Source of the DNA: Sulfurovum sp. UBA12169
GTDB lineage: Bacteria; Campylobacterota; Campylobacteria; Campylobacterales; Sulfurovaceae
Direction: 5' to 3'
NCBI GenBank assembly: GCA_002742845.1
Contig: DLUH01000005.1
Span: 321,707 to 385,706 of the forward strand
Length of the DNA stretch: 64,000 nucleotides
The translations under genes were made by a program, and so were the position numbers. Positions 54,745-64,000 of the stretch are shown here, one piece after another. Within the stretch, counting starts at the first letter, position 1; each line of letters starts with the position of its first letter. Under the pieces are notes generated by a model. The model saw nothing but the letters and a program-made list of their open reading frames with translations. It searched no databases and was not told the DNA's origin.

Positions 54745-56211
54745 TTATGCTCTGCCTGAAAGCATACCGTATTGAGTCATTGGCTTAAGTGCATAGACTT
54801 TAAGTAGCCACCAAATCCATCTCTCTTGCGCAGGATCAAGCGGGAATGACGGTGTTGGCTTACCTGTCCAGTTAAATTCAGCCAACATTACTGTACCAAT
54901 AGAAGTAATCAATGGACAAACAGTATAGCCGTCATATTTTGACGGAAGCTCTTGTTTGCCTTCCATGACAGCAATTAAATTTTCTACTACCACTTTGTAT
55001 TGCTTTCTCGCACTTCCGCCTGTTTTACCCATCGGTACTGCTGCAATATCTCCTAATGCAAAAATATTAGGAAATTTCACATGCTGCAGTGTCTCTTGAT
55101 TTACCGGAACCCATCCCTGTCCTGAACCGATAGGAGATTTAGCTATCTCTTCTGCGGCTATCATAGGTGGTGTGATATGCATGAAATCATAAGGCACTTG
55201 TACTTTTTCACTTGCGGGGATCATTTCATACTCTTCAAGGTCTTCGTCCCATTCCCCTTTTTCAAGCCAATGCTTTTTAAAGGTTGCTATCTTTGCAACA
55301 GGATCCACACCAATCAAGTTATGTTTGAAGTTGTATTTCATATCTCTTTGAGCAAACTGTTCAATCATCGCCGCATTATATTCCGGTACACCAAAAAGTT
55401 TATCCCCGTTAGGATAAAGTGTCAACTCAGCATTTTCTCTTGCTCCTGCCTCTCTAAGTCGTGCATCTGTAAGATACATGATCTTTTTAGGTGCACCGCC
55501 GCATTTAATAGGGGTATCAGGATCGGTAAAAATCCCTTGAACTTTCTTACCGCTTTTGGCTTCGCTTATAAATTTTTGCATCTGTGTCCAAGTATCAGTA
55601 GCACCATCAGCAAAATAGATAGAAGCTATACCGTTTTGGCCAACTACTTTTCTTGCGGCACTGCTGTCCCCTCTTGATGTGATAGTTTCAGTCACACCTA
55701 AACCTTCCAATCGCGCAAAATCAAGTTTAAGTCCGGCTGCTACAACCATATAATCATATTTGATCTCCTTGCCTCCGCTGGTTTTTACACTGTTTTGGTC
55801 AGGATTGAATTCTACTGCTTTTTCTTTGATCCAATTTACACCCTCTGGCATAAAATCAGCTGTTGTATATTCAGTATCAGCATCATTCCAAACACCGGCA
55901 CCTACAAGTGTTTGCCCAGGTTGATAAGAGGCTGATTTCTCATTTGGCTCAAGTATAGTAATATCCGGCTCATCAAGTGAACGCATAAGTAAAGCAGCTG
56001 TTGCTATACCCGCTAAACCGCCCCCTACGATCAAAATCTTTCCCTTAGCGCTTGAGCTTGCAGCTTTTGCTTCAGTAACTACGCCGCTTCCCATCATCAT
56101 GGCGGCTCCGCCCATCCCGAAAAGCTTCATTGCATCACGGCGAGAGATCCCCTTCTCTTTCAGATGGGCATCAATAAGCTCCATACTCTCTTCTATCATT
56201 TTTTTATCCAT
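54745..56211 (-). CDS. sulfide:quinone oxidoreductase / FccB-like flavoprotein
   Basis: A 488-residue FAD-binding protein of the SQR/flavocytochrome c family. A twin-Arg motif (SRRDAMK, 23-29) and a hydrophobic stretch suggest Tat export. FAD-binding GGGLAGIATAA is at 63-73. Only two Cys, Cys237 (IKCGGAPKK) and Cys432 (TVCPLITS), stand at the redox-active positions. With a cytochrome c beside it, FccB is possible; SQR of a less-studied type is equally possible. AAGGAG start site. Confidence 0.8.
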   Translation of the reverse strand: MDKKMIEESMELIDAHLKEKGISRRDAMKLFGMGGAAMMMGSGVVTEAKAASSSAKGKILIVGGGLAGIATAALLMRSLDEPDITILEPNEKSASYQPGQTLVGAGVWNDADTEYTTADFMPEGVNWIKEKAVEFNPDQNSVKTSGGKEIKYDYMVVAAGLKLDFARLEGLGVTETITSRGDSSAARKVVGQNGIASIYFADGATDTWTQMQKFISEAKSGKKVQGIFTDPDTPIKCGGAPKKIMYLTDARLREAGARENAELTLYPNGDKLFGVPEYNAAMIEQFAQRDMKYNFKHNLIGVDPVAKIATFKKHWLEKGEWDEDLEEYEMIPASEKVQVPYDFMHITPPMIAAEEIAKSPIGSGQGWVPVNQETLQHVKFPNIFALGDIAAVPMGKTGGSARKQYKVVVENLIAVMEGKQELPSKYDGYTVCPLITSIGTVMLAEFNWTGKPTPSFPLDPAQERWIWWLLKVYALKPMTQYGMLSGRA

Positions 56212-56303
56212 TAGTAACTCCTTCTAAAAAATATAAATAGATTTTACATCAAAATAGTTAAACTTATATTTAAATTAATAAAAAATAAATTAATTTGTTT
56301 TTG

Positions 56304-57881
56304 TTATATAATTTTATCAATCATAAGCTGCAATGTAATTTTACCTCTAAAGTGATTCTCATTAACTGTATAGACGAACTGTATTTTTTGGCCTACTTTA
56401 AAAATTGCTTTGCTTTTAAACCAAACGGCTTGCAACACTATATTGTCTTGTTTCAATAAAAAACGTAAATGTTCACCTTCCTTGCCCATATTCTGTATTT
56501 GAAGAATTTCTACATCATTTGTTATAAATTTAGGTACAGGATTACCAAAACCATAAGGTTCATATCTTTTTATTAATGCTGTAAGCTCAAAATTTATTTG
56601 AGAAAATGAAAGTTCTCCCATAATTTGAGAATCAGATATTTCTTGATTATAATCCCTTGATCTATATTTTTTTTGTATTTGGGATTTAAACCATTCTAGT
56701 TTTTCTTTTTGCAAAGTGAGCCCTATAGCGGCCTGATGTCCTCCAAATTTATCAAGATGTTCCCTGCAACTGTTTACAATGCCAAATAAATCACATTCAC
56801 CAAAACTCCTTCCGCTTCCTTTAAGTACTCCTTTGGAATTTTCACTTAATATAATGGAAGGTTTTTGGCATATTTGTGCTATTCTGGCGGCAACTATACC
56901 CACAACCCCCTCATGCCATTCTTGACCCACTGCAATAATTACATCATCCTCACTATTTACTTGCAGTAAAGCTTGATGTGTCAATGTTTGTTCCGTTGTT
57001 TTCCGATGAGAATTAAATGCAATAAGCCTTTCAAGTTTTACGTTTGCATCATGAATGTCAGTAGAACTCAAAAAATCTACAGCATAAGAAGCATCCTCCA
57101 TCCTTCCGGCACTATTGAGCAAAGGCGCTAAAAAAAAGGCAATATCTTCACTGGTTAATACCTTTTTTTGATAATGTTCTAAAAAAGCCCTGATGGCCGG
57201 TTTAGTACTTACACAAAGTGATTTAATACCTACTTGAACCATTACTCTATTGATATGTTGCAAAGGCATCATATCTGCAATAATTGCAATAGATACCAAT
57301 TCCATGTAAGAAATCATATTAATTTTTATGTTTAATGTATTTTTTAAAGAGGCAATAAGATACCAAGCAATCTGTGCTCCACACACATCAGCATAAGGAA
57401 AACTGCATTCTTCCTGTTTTTGATTGATAATAGCATACGCTTCAGGAATTTCAGGTGCAAGCAGATGATGGTCAGTAATAATAAGCTCTATCCCTTCTTC
57501 TTTGCAAAGTTTTGCTGCATAAACCGCTGAAATACCGTTATCAACCGTTATTGCTAAATCTGTTCCCTTGATTTGGGATACAATATTAACCGAAAGTCCA
57601 TACCCGTCTTTAAAGCGGTTAGGAATGACCCACTCTACAGGATATTTAATTTCTTCAAAAAAAAGTCTCATTAATGTTGTAGAGATTACACCATCAACAT
57701 CATAATCACCAATAATTGTAATTTTTTCTTTGTTTTGTATGGCATGAATGATACGCTGGGTTGCCTTTTGCATATCTTTAAATGTATCAGGCAAAGGAAG
57801 ATCGCGCAAAGAGAGAAATCCCTCTTTAAATCGCAATTTTAAGAGTTTTTCTAACGCTTCATGCGTTAAAACAGGATACAT
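56304..57881 (-). CDS. recJ: single-stranded-DNA-specific exonuclease RecJ
   Basis: A 525-residue DHH-family nuclease: motif I IGDYDVDGVISTTL (near 60), motif III-type AITVDNG, motif IV DHH (ITDHHLL), then the DHHA1 region (GSGRSFGECDLF; GGHQAAIG). The C-terminal OB domain follows. It degrades 5' single strands in repair and recombination. Its start codon directly follows pyrG's stop (TAGATG), so translation is coupled. Confidence 0.93.
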   Translation of the reverse strand: MYPVLTHEALEKLLKLRFKEGFLSLRDLPLPDTFKDMQKATQRIIHAIQNKEKITIIGDYDVDGVISTTLMRLFFEEIKYPVEWVIPNRFKDGYGLSVNIVSQIKGTDLAITVDNGISAVYAAKLCKEEGIELIITDHHLLAPEIPEAYAIINQKQEECSFPYADVCGAQIAWYLIASLKNTLNIKINMISYMELVSIAIIADMMPLQHINRVMVQVGIKSLCVSTKPAIRAFLEHYQKKVLTSEDIAFFLAPLLNSAGRMEDASYAVDFLSSTDIHDANVKLERLIAFNSHRKTTEQTLTHQALLQVNSEDDVIIAVGQEWHEGVVGIVAARIAQICQKPSIILSENSKGVLKGSGRSFGECDLFGIVNSCREHLDKFGGHQAAIGLTLQKEKLEWFKSQIQKKYRSRDYNQEISDSQIMGELSFSQINFELTALIKRYEPYGFGNPVPKFITNDVEILQIQNMGKEGEHLRFLLKQDNIVLQAVWFKSKAIFKVGQKIQFVYTVNENHFRGKITLQLMIDKII

Positions 57882-59513
57882 CTATTTTGATTGCTTTATC
57901 GCCGCATTGACAAATGCCAAAATAGACGGGTTTGGATTTTGCAATCTTGAAGTAAATTCAGGATGAAACTGAACTCCCAAGAACCATGGATGATCTTTAA
58001 CTTCAACTGCCTCAATCAATCCATCTGATTCACCTGTAATTTCCATTCCGTGAGTTTCCAAAGCTTCTCTATATTTAGGATTTGCTTCGTAACGATGTCT
58101 ATGTCTTTCATAAATCACATTGGAACTGTAAGCTTCTCTCAATTTAGATCCCTCTTTGGTTTGACATTCATACTCTCCAAGCCTTAATGTACCGCCCATT
58201 GGAGATTTTGTTGTTCTTACCTGTTTTGCACCGTTTGCATCGATAAATTCATCAATAAGATAAACCATCGGATTTTTTGTATTTGGATTAAATTCTACAG
58301 AGTTTGCATCTTTTAATCCTAGTACATTTCGCCCAAACTCAATTAAAGAAAGCTGCATGCCAAGACAAATACCTAAAAAAGGTATCTTTTTCTCCCTGGC
58401 ATACTGAATGGCTTTAATTTTACCTTCAACACCTCGCTCGCCAAATCCACCCGCGACCAATATACCCTCACAATCTTGCAAGAATTTTTGTGCGCCCTCT
58501 TCTTCTATTTTTTCGCTGTCCACCCATTTGATATTGACTCTATGATCAAGATGCGCCCCTGCATGAATCAATGCTTCTGTTAAGGATTTATAAGACTCTT
58601 TAAGATCCAGATATTTGCCAACAAATGCTATCTTAACTTCATCGCTCGGCATAATGATCTTATTGACCAGAGAACTCCATTCTTCCATTTTAGGTTGACA
58701 ATTTTCCAACTCTAACTGTTTGCAAATCGGTGTCAAAATATCCTGTGCTAAAAAACTTAAAGGTACTTGATAAATAGTAGCTTCATCAATCGCATCAATG
58801 ACAGAGTCTTCATCTACATCACAACTAAAAGCAATTTTTCTTTTAAGTTCGTTAGGTACAGGTTGTTCTGCTCTAAGTACTAGCATATGCGGTGCGATAC
58901 CTATACGTCTGAGTTCCTGAACAGAATGCTGTGTAGGTTTAGTTTTTAGTTCACCTGCAACTTTAATATAGGGCAAAAGTGTCACATGCACGTTCATGAC
59001 TTGCGATTTACCTAATTCATGTTTCATTTGCCGAATGGTTTCTAGAAACGGTAACCCTTCTATATCACCGGTTGTTCCGCCAAGTTCAACAATAAGAATA
59101 TCTTTGCCGTTTCCTGCTTTTTCAATACGCTCTTTAATCTCATTCACAATATGAGGTACCACTTGGATCGTTTTTCCGAGATATTTGCCTTTTCTTTCAT
59201 TCTGAATAACTGTTTTATAGATTTGGCCTGTTGTAAAATTGTTATTTCGTGTTAAAGAAGTATCTAAAAATCGTTCGTAGTGCCCAAGATCCAAATCTGT
59301 TTCTGCACCGTCTTTGGTTACAAAGACTTCTCCGTGTTCAAGCGGTGACATGGTTCCAGGATCGACATTGATATAAGGATCAAGCTTCAAAACACCCACT
59401 CTTAATCCCGTATGTTTTAGTAAAGTACCAATACTTGCCGCTGTAATTCCTTTACCTAAAGAACTCAATACGCCGCCTGTAACAAAAATATATTTTGTTC
59501 TTTTTTCACTCAT
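57882..59513 (-). CDS. pyrG: CTP synthase
   Basis: A 543-residue enzyme of standard length. The synthetase domain starts [21 protein letters not shown] and contains [22 protein letters not shown]; the C-terminal glutamine amidotransferase has the Cys triad block FLGICLGMQ and the His/Glu region GVQFHPEF. It makes CTP from UTP and glutamine. It has AAAGGA upstream, starts 18 bases after dnaN and is directly coupled to recJ. Confidence 0.97.
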   Translation of the reverse strand: MSEKRTKYIFVTGGVLSSLGKGITAASIGTLLKHTGLRVGVLKLDPYINVDPGTMSPLEHGEVFVTKDGAETDLDLGHYERFLDTSLTRNNNFTTGQIYKTVIQNERKGKYLGKTIQVVPHIVNEIKERIEKAGNGKDILIVELGGTTGDIEGLPFLETIRQMKHELGKSQVMNVHVTLLPYIKVAGELKTKPTQHSVQELRRIGIAPHMLVLRAEQPVPNELKRKIAFSCDVDEDSVIDAIDEATIYQVPLSFLAQDILTPICKQLELENCQPKMEEWSSLVNKIIMPSDEVKIAFVGKYLDLKESYKSLTEALIHAGAHLDHRVNIKWVDSEKIEEEGAQKFLQDCEGILVAGGFGERGVEGKIKAIQYAREKKIPFLGICLGMQLSLIEFGRNVLGLKDANSVEFNPNTKNPMVYLIDEFIDANGAKQVRTTKSPMGGTLRLGEYECQTKEGSKLREAYSSNVIYERHRHRYEANPKYREALETHGMEITGESDGLIEAVEVKDHPWFLGVQFHPEFTSRLQNPNPSILAFVNAAIKQSK

Positions 59514-59531
59514 TTCATATTTCCTTTAAGT

Positions 59532-60599
59532 TTATGCAACAATCGGCATAATGATTGTTATAAAATGATCATTTTTCACCACAAACGGCAAATTAGGTTC
59601 ATTAAGTTCCATCAAAAACTCGTTTTTATCAATTTGAGAAATAAAATCTAAGATATATTTACTATTGAAACTGATTTCAAATTTTTCAGACAAGCCTGTT
59701 TGGATCTCTATTTCAGTTTTTGCTTCAACGTTATCTGCACTTAAAGAATTAAAAATAATAACATCCGAAAGAAGTGTCATTTTAATCTCTTGCGAAATTG
59801 TTGTGATCATTTTGATGGCATCAGTCATCTCTTTTTTAGGTAAACAGATTGAATGTTTTATACTCGAGGGAATAATCCTTTGATAATCCGGAAATTTACC
59901 ATTAATCAGTCTTGTGAAGAAAAAATAATTTTCATTGGTGATGATTAAATTGGTTTCATCAAAAAAGATATCAATTTGGTCAAGAAAAAGCTTTTGTATT
60001 TCTAAAATAGCTTTCTTAGGAACAATCAATGAAAGTTCTTGTGTATTAGAACTTGGTATGGTTGCAATAGCCAATCTTCTAGTATCCGTTCCTACTAAGT
60101 CTGTTGCATTATTTTTTATATTAATAAGTGCACCGTTTAATTCAAATTTTGGATTATTTGTGTCAATGGCAGGAGATATTTTTTTGAGATTTTGAATAAG
60201 ACTTAGAGAATCTAAAGAAATTTGAGGTTTATTTTCAATACTTGGAAAAGAAGGGTAAGCAGTCGGGTCAAAAGTCGGCAATTTAAATTTAGAATGTTTT
60301 TGTTTAATAATAAGAACATTATCCAATAATTCTAAAATAATTTCATCTTCTTTGAGGATACGTATGATGTCAAGCAATTTTTTACCATGGGCAGTACAGG
60401 ATCCTTCATTTTCTACAGTAATATGATCGGTGGTTATTTTTAAACCAATTTCAGAATCTGTCGCTTTTATAATGCACTTACCATTTTCGGATGTAAATAA
60501 TATATGAGATGTAATTTGGCTTGCATCCTTCTTTTCTAAAAAAGGTTGTAGATTGATAAGTATTGATTCTATAATTTGCTTTTGCACTCTTATCTTCAT
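59532..60599 (-). CDS. dnaN: DNA polymerase III beta clamp
   Basis: A 355-residue sliding clamp with the three-domain repeats; short for DnaN but typical of the Campylobacterota. Recognisable parts: LLDIIRILKED, TDTRRLA(I) in domain 2, and a C-terminal NLPFVVKNDHFITIIMPIVA. It encircles DNA and tethers PolC/DnaE. AAGGAG before the ATG; downstream is pyrG, not gyrB as in many relatives. Confidence 0.95.
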   Translation of the reverse strand: MKIRVQKQIIESILINLQPFLEKKDASQITSHILFTSENGKCIIKATDSEIGLKITTDHITVENEGSCTAHGKKLLDIIRILKEDEIILELLDNVLIIKQKHSKFKLPTFDPTAYPSFPSIENKPQISLDSLSLIQNLKKISPAIDTNNPKFELNGALINIKNNATDLVGTDTRRLAIATIPSSNTQELSLIVPKKAILEIQKLFLDQIDIFFDETNLIITNENYFFFTRLINGKFPDYQRIIPSSIKHSICLPKKEMTDAIKMITTISQEIKMTLLSDVIIFNSLSADNVEAKTEIEIQTGLSEKFEISFNSKYILDFISQIDKNEFLMELNEPNLPFVVKNDHFITIIMPIVA

Positions 60600-60772
60600 T
60601 GACTCTCCTTATTTTAATAATTTAGTAGGTAGTAGTAGCACCCTTTGAAAATGTGAAAAACTACTTTACAGCCCAAATTAGCGTCATTTGCTTATGTGAT
60701 CAACTTTTGTTGAATATTCACATTCATTCACTTTTAAAATTATATCTTTTTTTTTATTCAAGTTTTCATTTA
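60600..60772. other. oriC: oriC candidate, dnaN-dnaA segment (oriC2 with DnaA-trio-like array)
   Basis: A 173-bp non-coding segment. On the plus strand: an AT-rich stretch (60608-60622), TAG repeats (60623-60638), short C-rich CACCC, and a DnaA-box-like TGTGAAAAA (60652-60660). Further boxes: TGTGATCAA (60695-60703), ATATTCACA (60714-60722) and TCATTCACT (60724-60732). A T-run of nine (60748-60756) adjoins the dnaA 3' end. The order AT-rich / TAG trios / C-rich / box matches the basal unwinding layout described for bacterial origins (trio defined as 3'-GAT-5'). Function inferred. Confidence 0.7.
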
Positions 60773-62107
60773 TTAAATTTCTGATTTTTGTGTATCTGTA
60801 TGTATTTTATTTGAGAGCTCTTCTAAAAGTACTTTAAAATTTTCGTCATTGTCTATAATTTCATTTATTTTTTTCATGGCGTGTGAGATGGCAGTATGGT
60901 CTTTCATACCAAAATATAAAGCAATTTGAGGCATAGAGTTTGGGGTAAGATTTCTTGCTAGATAAATAGCAGTACGTCTGGCATCAACAACATTCTTTGT
61001 TCTTTTTTTGGATTTTATATCCGATGGTTTAATATTGAGCTCTCTTGATACAATTTTAATAATATCATCAATGGTAACATTTTCTTTTTTTTCTTTTAGT
61101 TGATCTTTGATTGCATTTTGTGCAAAATCTAAAGTAATTTCTTGGTTTAGCATAGAGCTTAATGCATTAAGTTTTATGATGGTACCTTCTATTTCGCGGA
61201 TATTATCACCCATGTTGGTTGCGATAAAGTTAATAATTTCATTGTTAAGTCTGATACCGTCCAGCTCACATTTTTTCTGTATGATCGCAATTTTTGTTTC
61301 AAGTCCAGGGGGCTGAATATCCGCCATTAACCCCCACTCAAAACGACTTTTTAGTCTATCTACTAAACCTGCGATTTTATTGGGTTGTCTATCAGAAGTG
61401 ATGACGATTTGCTTATTGGCATTATAGAGTTCATTGAAAGTATGAAAAAACTCTTCTTGTGTTTGTTCTTTGCGGCTTAAAAATTGAATATCATCGATAA
61501 GTAAAAGGTCACATTCTCTATATTTATCTCTAAATCTATCCATAGTTTGGGAGCGCAAATGAGAAGTAAAAGAATTCATGAATTGTTCAAGCGTCGTATA
61601 AATAACTTTTTTACCTAGATTAATTTGATAGTTGCCGATAGCTTGAAGCAAATGTGTTTTTCCTAATCCGACTCCTCCATAGATAAAAAGCGGATTATAT
61701 TGTTTTCCCGGTTTTTCTGCAACTGATTTTGCCGTAGTATAGGCAAATTGGTTAGAATCACCAACAATGAAACTTTCAAAAGTAAGTGATGGATTAAGAT
61801 AGGTACTTTTAGAGGTATGTTTTTCACCACTTTGTTTAGTTATTGGCGCTGCTATGGTGTTTATTTGTTTGCCGACGGTGATCTTGATTTGTGGTTTTAT
61901 CTCATTTTGAAGTTCAAAAAGGTGTGCCAGTTTTTCTGCATATTTTGTTTTAACCCATTTTGCTACAAGCATATTTGGGGCAGAAAAACAAACAATATTG
62001 CTTCGAGAGTGTTTGGTATCATAAACAAGATTTTTAATATACCGCTCGTATTCTATTTCACTAATCTCTTTTTTTAGTTCATAGACAACTTTTTGACCTA
62101 TATTCAT
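60773..62107 (-). CDS. dnaA: chromosomal replication initiator DnaA
   Basis: A 444-residue DnaA. Domain III has Walker A GGVGLGKTHLL and Walker B LLIDDIQFL, with the SDRQPN sensor. Domain IV carries DARRTAIYLARNL and the signature KDHTAISHAM that reads DnaA boxes. It opens oriC and loads DnaB. It stands between two non-coding segments rich in DnaA boxes, with dnaN-pyrG-recJ downstream on the same strand and ruvC divergent. Confidence 0.98.
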   Translation of the reverse strand: MNIGQKVVYELKKEISEIEYERYIKNLVYDTKHSRSNIVCFSAPNMLVAKWVKTKYAEKLAHLFELQNEIKPQIKITVGKQINTIAAPITKQSGEKHTSKSTYLNPSLTFESFIVGDSNQFAYTTAKSVAEKPGKQYNPLFIYGGVGLGKTHLLQAIGNYQINLGKKVIYTTLEQFMNSFTSHLRSQTMDRFRDKYRECDLLLIDDIQFLSRKEQTQEEFFHTFNELYNANKQIVITSDRQPNKIAGLVDRLKSRFEWGLMADIQPPGLETKIAIIQKKCELDGIRLNNEIINFIATNMGDNIREIEGTIIKLNALSSMLNQEITLDFAQNAIKDQLKEKKENVTIDDIIKIVSRELNIKPSDIKSKKRTKNVVDARRTAIYLARNLTPNSMPQIALYFGMKDHTAISHAMKKINEIIDNDENFKVLLEELSNKIHTDTQKSEI

Positions 62108-62255
62108 ATAGCGACATTCCTTTTTGAGTGAATAAAATAAAGCAGTGAATACTTAATGTGAATAACTTTATGTATTTTAGCCAATTTAAGCTAAAATAGC
62201 GTTATTAAAGCAGTGTGAAATGAATAATTCACATTGTGAACAAAGGTGTGAATGA
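62108..62255. other. DnaA-box cluster between dnaA and ruvC (oriC1 candidate)
   Basis: A 144-bp gap with several DnaA-box-like 9-mers: minus-strand TTATTCACT (62127-62135), GTATTCACT (62144-62152) and TTATTCACA (62157-62165); plus-strand TAATTCACA (62225-62233); and minus-strand TCATTCACA (62247-62255), which overlaps the ruvC start. TCATTCACA is the consensus reported for H. pylori DnaA. Besides forming half of a bipartite origin, these could let DnaA autoregulate dnaA and ruvC. Confidence 0.65.
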
Positions 62256-62740
62256 ATATTTTAGGAATAGACCCCGGAAGCCGTAATTTAGGCTATTGTA
62301 TACTTTATTGGGACGGAAAAACTTATTCACTGATTGAGGCAGGTTTACTTAAAATAAAAACTAAACTACTTCAAGAGCAAATTATAGAGCTTATGGAAGG
62401 TTTAGATGTAATTTTAAGGGCACATAAGATAGATGAAGTTGCTATCGAAGATATCTTTTTTGCCTTTAATCCTAAGACGGTTTTAAAATTAGCACAGTTT
62501 AGAGGAGCGCTTTCTTTAAGGATACTTCAGGAAGTGGGATATTTTTATGAATATACCCCATTGCAAGTAAAAAAAGCGGTTACAGGAAATGGTAAAGCCA
62601 CTAAAGAGCAGGTTGCATTTATGGTTAAAAGACTCTTGAGAATAAATAAAGAAATAAAACCATTGGATATTACTGATGCGATGGCCATCGCATTAACTCA
62701 TCTTCAACGGGTGAAGATGAGAAAAAAAGAGTTAGTTTGA
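62252..62740 (+). CDS. ruvC: Holliday junction resolvase RuvC
   Basis: A 162-residue RuvC. The catalytic acidic residues are visible: Asp in [13 protein letters not shown] (residue 6), Glu in [12 protein letters not shown] (about residue 65), and the C-terminal [13 protein letters not shown]. It cuts Holliday junctions with RuvAB. AAAGGTG precedes the ATG. The 3' end overlaps the convergent L,D-transpeptidase gene by 9 bases. A DnaA box overlaps the start codon. Confidence 0.96.
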   Translation: MNILGIDPGSRNLGYCILYWDGKTYSLIEAGLLKIKTKLLQEQIIELMEGLDVILRAHKIDEVAIEDIFFAFNPKTVLKLAQFRGALSLRILQEVGYFYEYTPLQVKKAVTGNGKATKEQVAFMVKRLLRINKEIKPLDITDAMAIALTHLQRVKMRKKELV

Positions 62741-64000
62741 AACCGTTTTGGCGTTTTTCTTGACAGAAATAAGTCTTTGTTTAGGCGCTTTAAAAGTAGC
62801 TTTTCTGTTTCCTTCAGCAGACTCTTCGATGATTTTATCATACATGTAGACATCATTTTTAAAATAAGCCAATCCATCTTCTTCATATACTGTAAAATAT
62901 ATCATGTGTACAGGTATAGGCTTGGACAGGATAATCGTTGTGGGTTGATTTGTTGCAAATATTGTGTTAATTTGACTTTCTGTATAGTGTCTTTGGGCAT
63001 GTTGAAGTAATTTTTTTGTTAAATCAAAAGGTTTTTCAGCTCTCATACACCCTGAACTGTATACTTTATAGCGTCTTTGGAATAGTGATTTATTGTCTGT
63101 ATCATGTAAATAGACATCATATTTATTAGGAAACATAAATTTTACGCGGCCAAGCGCATTAGTATCTCCTGGATATTGTACAAAACGATAGGGTACAGGT
63201 CGACTGCTTTTTTCATAAGGAGCCAGCTGCTGGGGTGTAATATCTATCTCTTTGTTGCCTGCAAATACATGAATATTATTTTCTTTAAGATAAGCAGGAT
63301 TTTCTCTTAATACATGAATAAGATCTTTTTTGATAAGATTATCCGGAACAGTCCATGTGGGATTGAGAACCATAAATTTAATTTGATCTTCAAAGAGCGG
63401 AGTAGGTCTGTCTATTCTTCCCACTACAAGCCCCATTCTCATCAGCATTCTATTATTTTGATAGTATCTTAATTTAAAATCGGGGATATTTGCCTCTATA
63501 TATTCCTCTTCAAAATGTCTAGGATAGAGTTTTGTTTTATCAAGATTAGTAATAATGCTTTGAATTTTTTCTGTTACAGGCAAGTTGAGATAATAGGTCA
63601 TTACTTTATCAACTTTTCTATTTACTGCCAAATTATATCTTTTTTGAAAGGTAATTACAGCACGCTCAAGTGTTCTGTCAAATATTTTATCTATGGACGC
63701 CGATTTGGGATAATCGCCAGAAATTTGAAGACGTTTTTTTACCTGTTCGACGCGTGGAGATTTGTCGCCCAATTTTAAATCGGTGTTGCTGTATTCAACC
63801 TTCGGAAATGTATCCATCGCTTGGTATTTTTTCAGTAGCTTTATAAGTGTTTTATACCGTTTTTCCATAGGAATAAGTGAATTAAGGTATTGATAGATTT
63901 GATCGCCTACTATAGCTGAAAAGAGTTGATTTTGGCTAGGAAATCCTTTAGGGGCCATTTCCCAATGGGCTACAGTATCTTCACTTTTTTTCAAGCTGTA
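62732..64000 (-). CDS. YcbB-type L,D-transpeptidase, N-terminus outside window
   Basis: The frame is open to the right edge, so the start lies beyond base 64000; at least 422 residues are visible. A peptidoglycan-binding-like segment (about 75-125 from the visible end: [22 protein letters not shown]) precedes the YkuD catalytic domain, with VWLHDT-type [11 protein letters not shown] and the Cys motif [10 protein letters not shown]. It would cross-link murein between meso-DAP residues (3-3 links) in the periplasm. The size and order match YcbB/LdtD rather than short Ldt enzymes. Confidence 0.85.
   Translation of the reverse strand, partial: YSLKKSEDTVAHWEMAPKGFPSQNQLFSAIVGDQIYQYLNSLIPMEKRYKTLIKLLKKYQAMDTFPKVEYSNTDLKLGDKSPRVEQVKKRLQISGDYPKSASIDKIFDRTLERAVITFQKRYNLAVNRKVDKVMTYYLNLPVTEKIQSIITNLDKTKLYPRHFEEEYIEANIPDFKLRYYQNNRMLMRMGLVVGRIDRPTPLFEDQIKFMVLNPTWTVPDNLIKKDLIHVLRENPAYLKENNIHVFAGNKEIDITPQQLAPYEKSSRPVPYRFVQYPGDTNALGRVKFMFPNKYDVYLHDTDNKSLFQRRYKVYSSGCMRAEKPFDLTKKLLQHAQRHYTESQINTIFATNQPTTIILSKPIPVHMIYFTVYEEDGLAYFKNDVYMYDKIIEESAEGNRKATFKAPKQRLISVKKNAKTVSN

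Overview
The window reads as the origin-proximal part of the chromosome of a sulfur-metabolising member of the Campylobacterota (Sulfurovum/Sulfurimonas-like; genus not resolvable by eye). Evidence: the 16S rRNA fragment at the left edge, the conserved folE / tig-clpP-def neighbourhood, a NifS/NifU Fe-S assembly pair, a stand-alone ThiD2-type kinase, polysulfide-reductase-type PsrABC, a sulfide:quinone oxidoreductase-like flavoprotein, and dnaA with TCATTCACA/TTATTCACA-type DnaA boxes on both sides. No phage, IS element, CRISPR array or tRNA gene was seen.

Layout. 1-1.7 kb: 5' three quarters or more of a 16S rRNA gene (minus strand) behind a perfect TTGACA-17-TATAAT promoter. 1.7-5.6 kb: housekeeping genes (lipoprotein, Bax-inhibitor-1 protein, thiD2, bioC, secG, frr, pyrE). 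5.6-8 kb: HerA-like ATPase. 8-21 kb: type II secretion locus, gspK-L-M-N-C-D-E plus a pseudopilin on the minus strand, gspG/H/I-J-like on the plus strand, gspF further on, interrupted by a minimal exosortase-like protein and an MscS channel. 21-29 kb: outer-membrane barrel, RDD protein, MFS carrier, mobA, LysR/YeiH pair, comM, gdhA. 29-36 kb: def, clpP, tig, mutY, folE, nifS, nifU. 36-42.5 kb: a tightly overlapping five-gene minus-strand operon of a DsbD/CcdA-like membrane protein, two membrane polyferredoxins, an HgdB/double-cubane-type Fe-S reductase and its BadF/HgdC-type ATPase activator. 42.8-48.6 kb: a c-di-GMP protein (NIT-HAMP-PAS-GGDEF-EAL), a radical SAM/methyltransferase fusion resembling MnmL + MnmC2, and an Mrp Fe-S carrier. 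48.6-56.2 kb: sulfur respiration block psrABC, b561/diheme c fusion, lipoprotein cytochrome c, SQR-like flavoprotein. 56.3-62.3 kb: recJ, pyrG, dnaN, dnaA with a candidate bipartite oriC; 62.3-64 kb: ruvC and a truncated-by-window L,D-transpeptidase.

The two most notable items are (i) the 36.3-42.5 kb operon, which looks like a membrane-wired electron supply for a double-cubane-cluster protein of unknown substrate, and (ii) the 45.7-47.4 kb fusion of a TIGR01212/YtqA-type radical SAM domain with an MnmC-type methyltransferase, which would put two wobble-uridine tRNA modification steps into one polypeptide without the usual FAD domain. The dnaN-dnaA gap also carries a TAG-repeat (DnaA-trio-like) array between an AT-rich stretch and DnaA boxes. 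All functional assignments come from reading motifs and translated sequence; no database search was possible.
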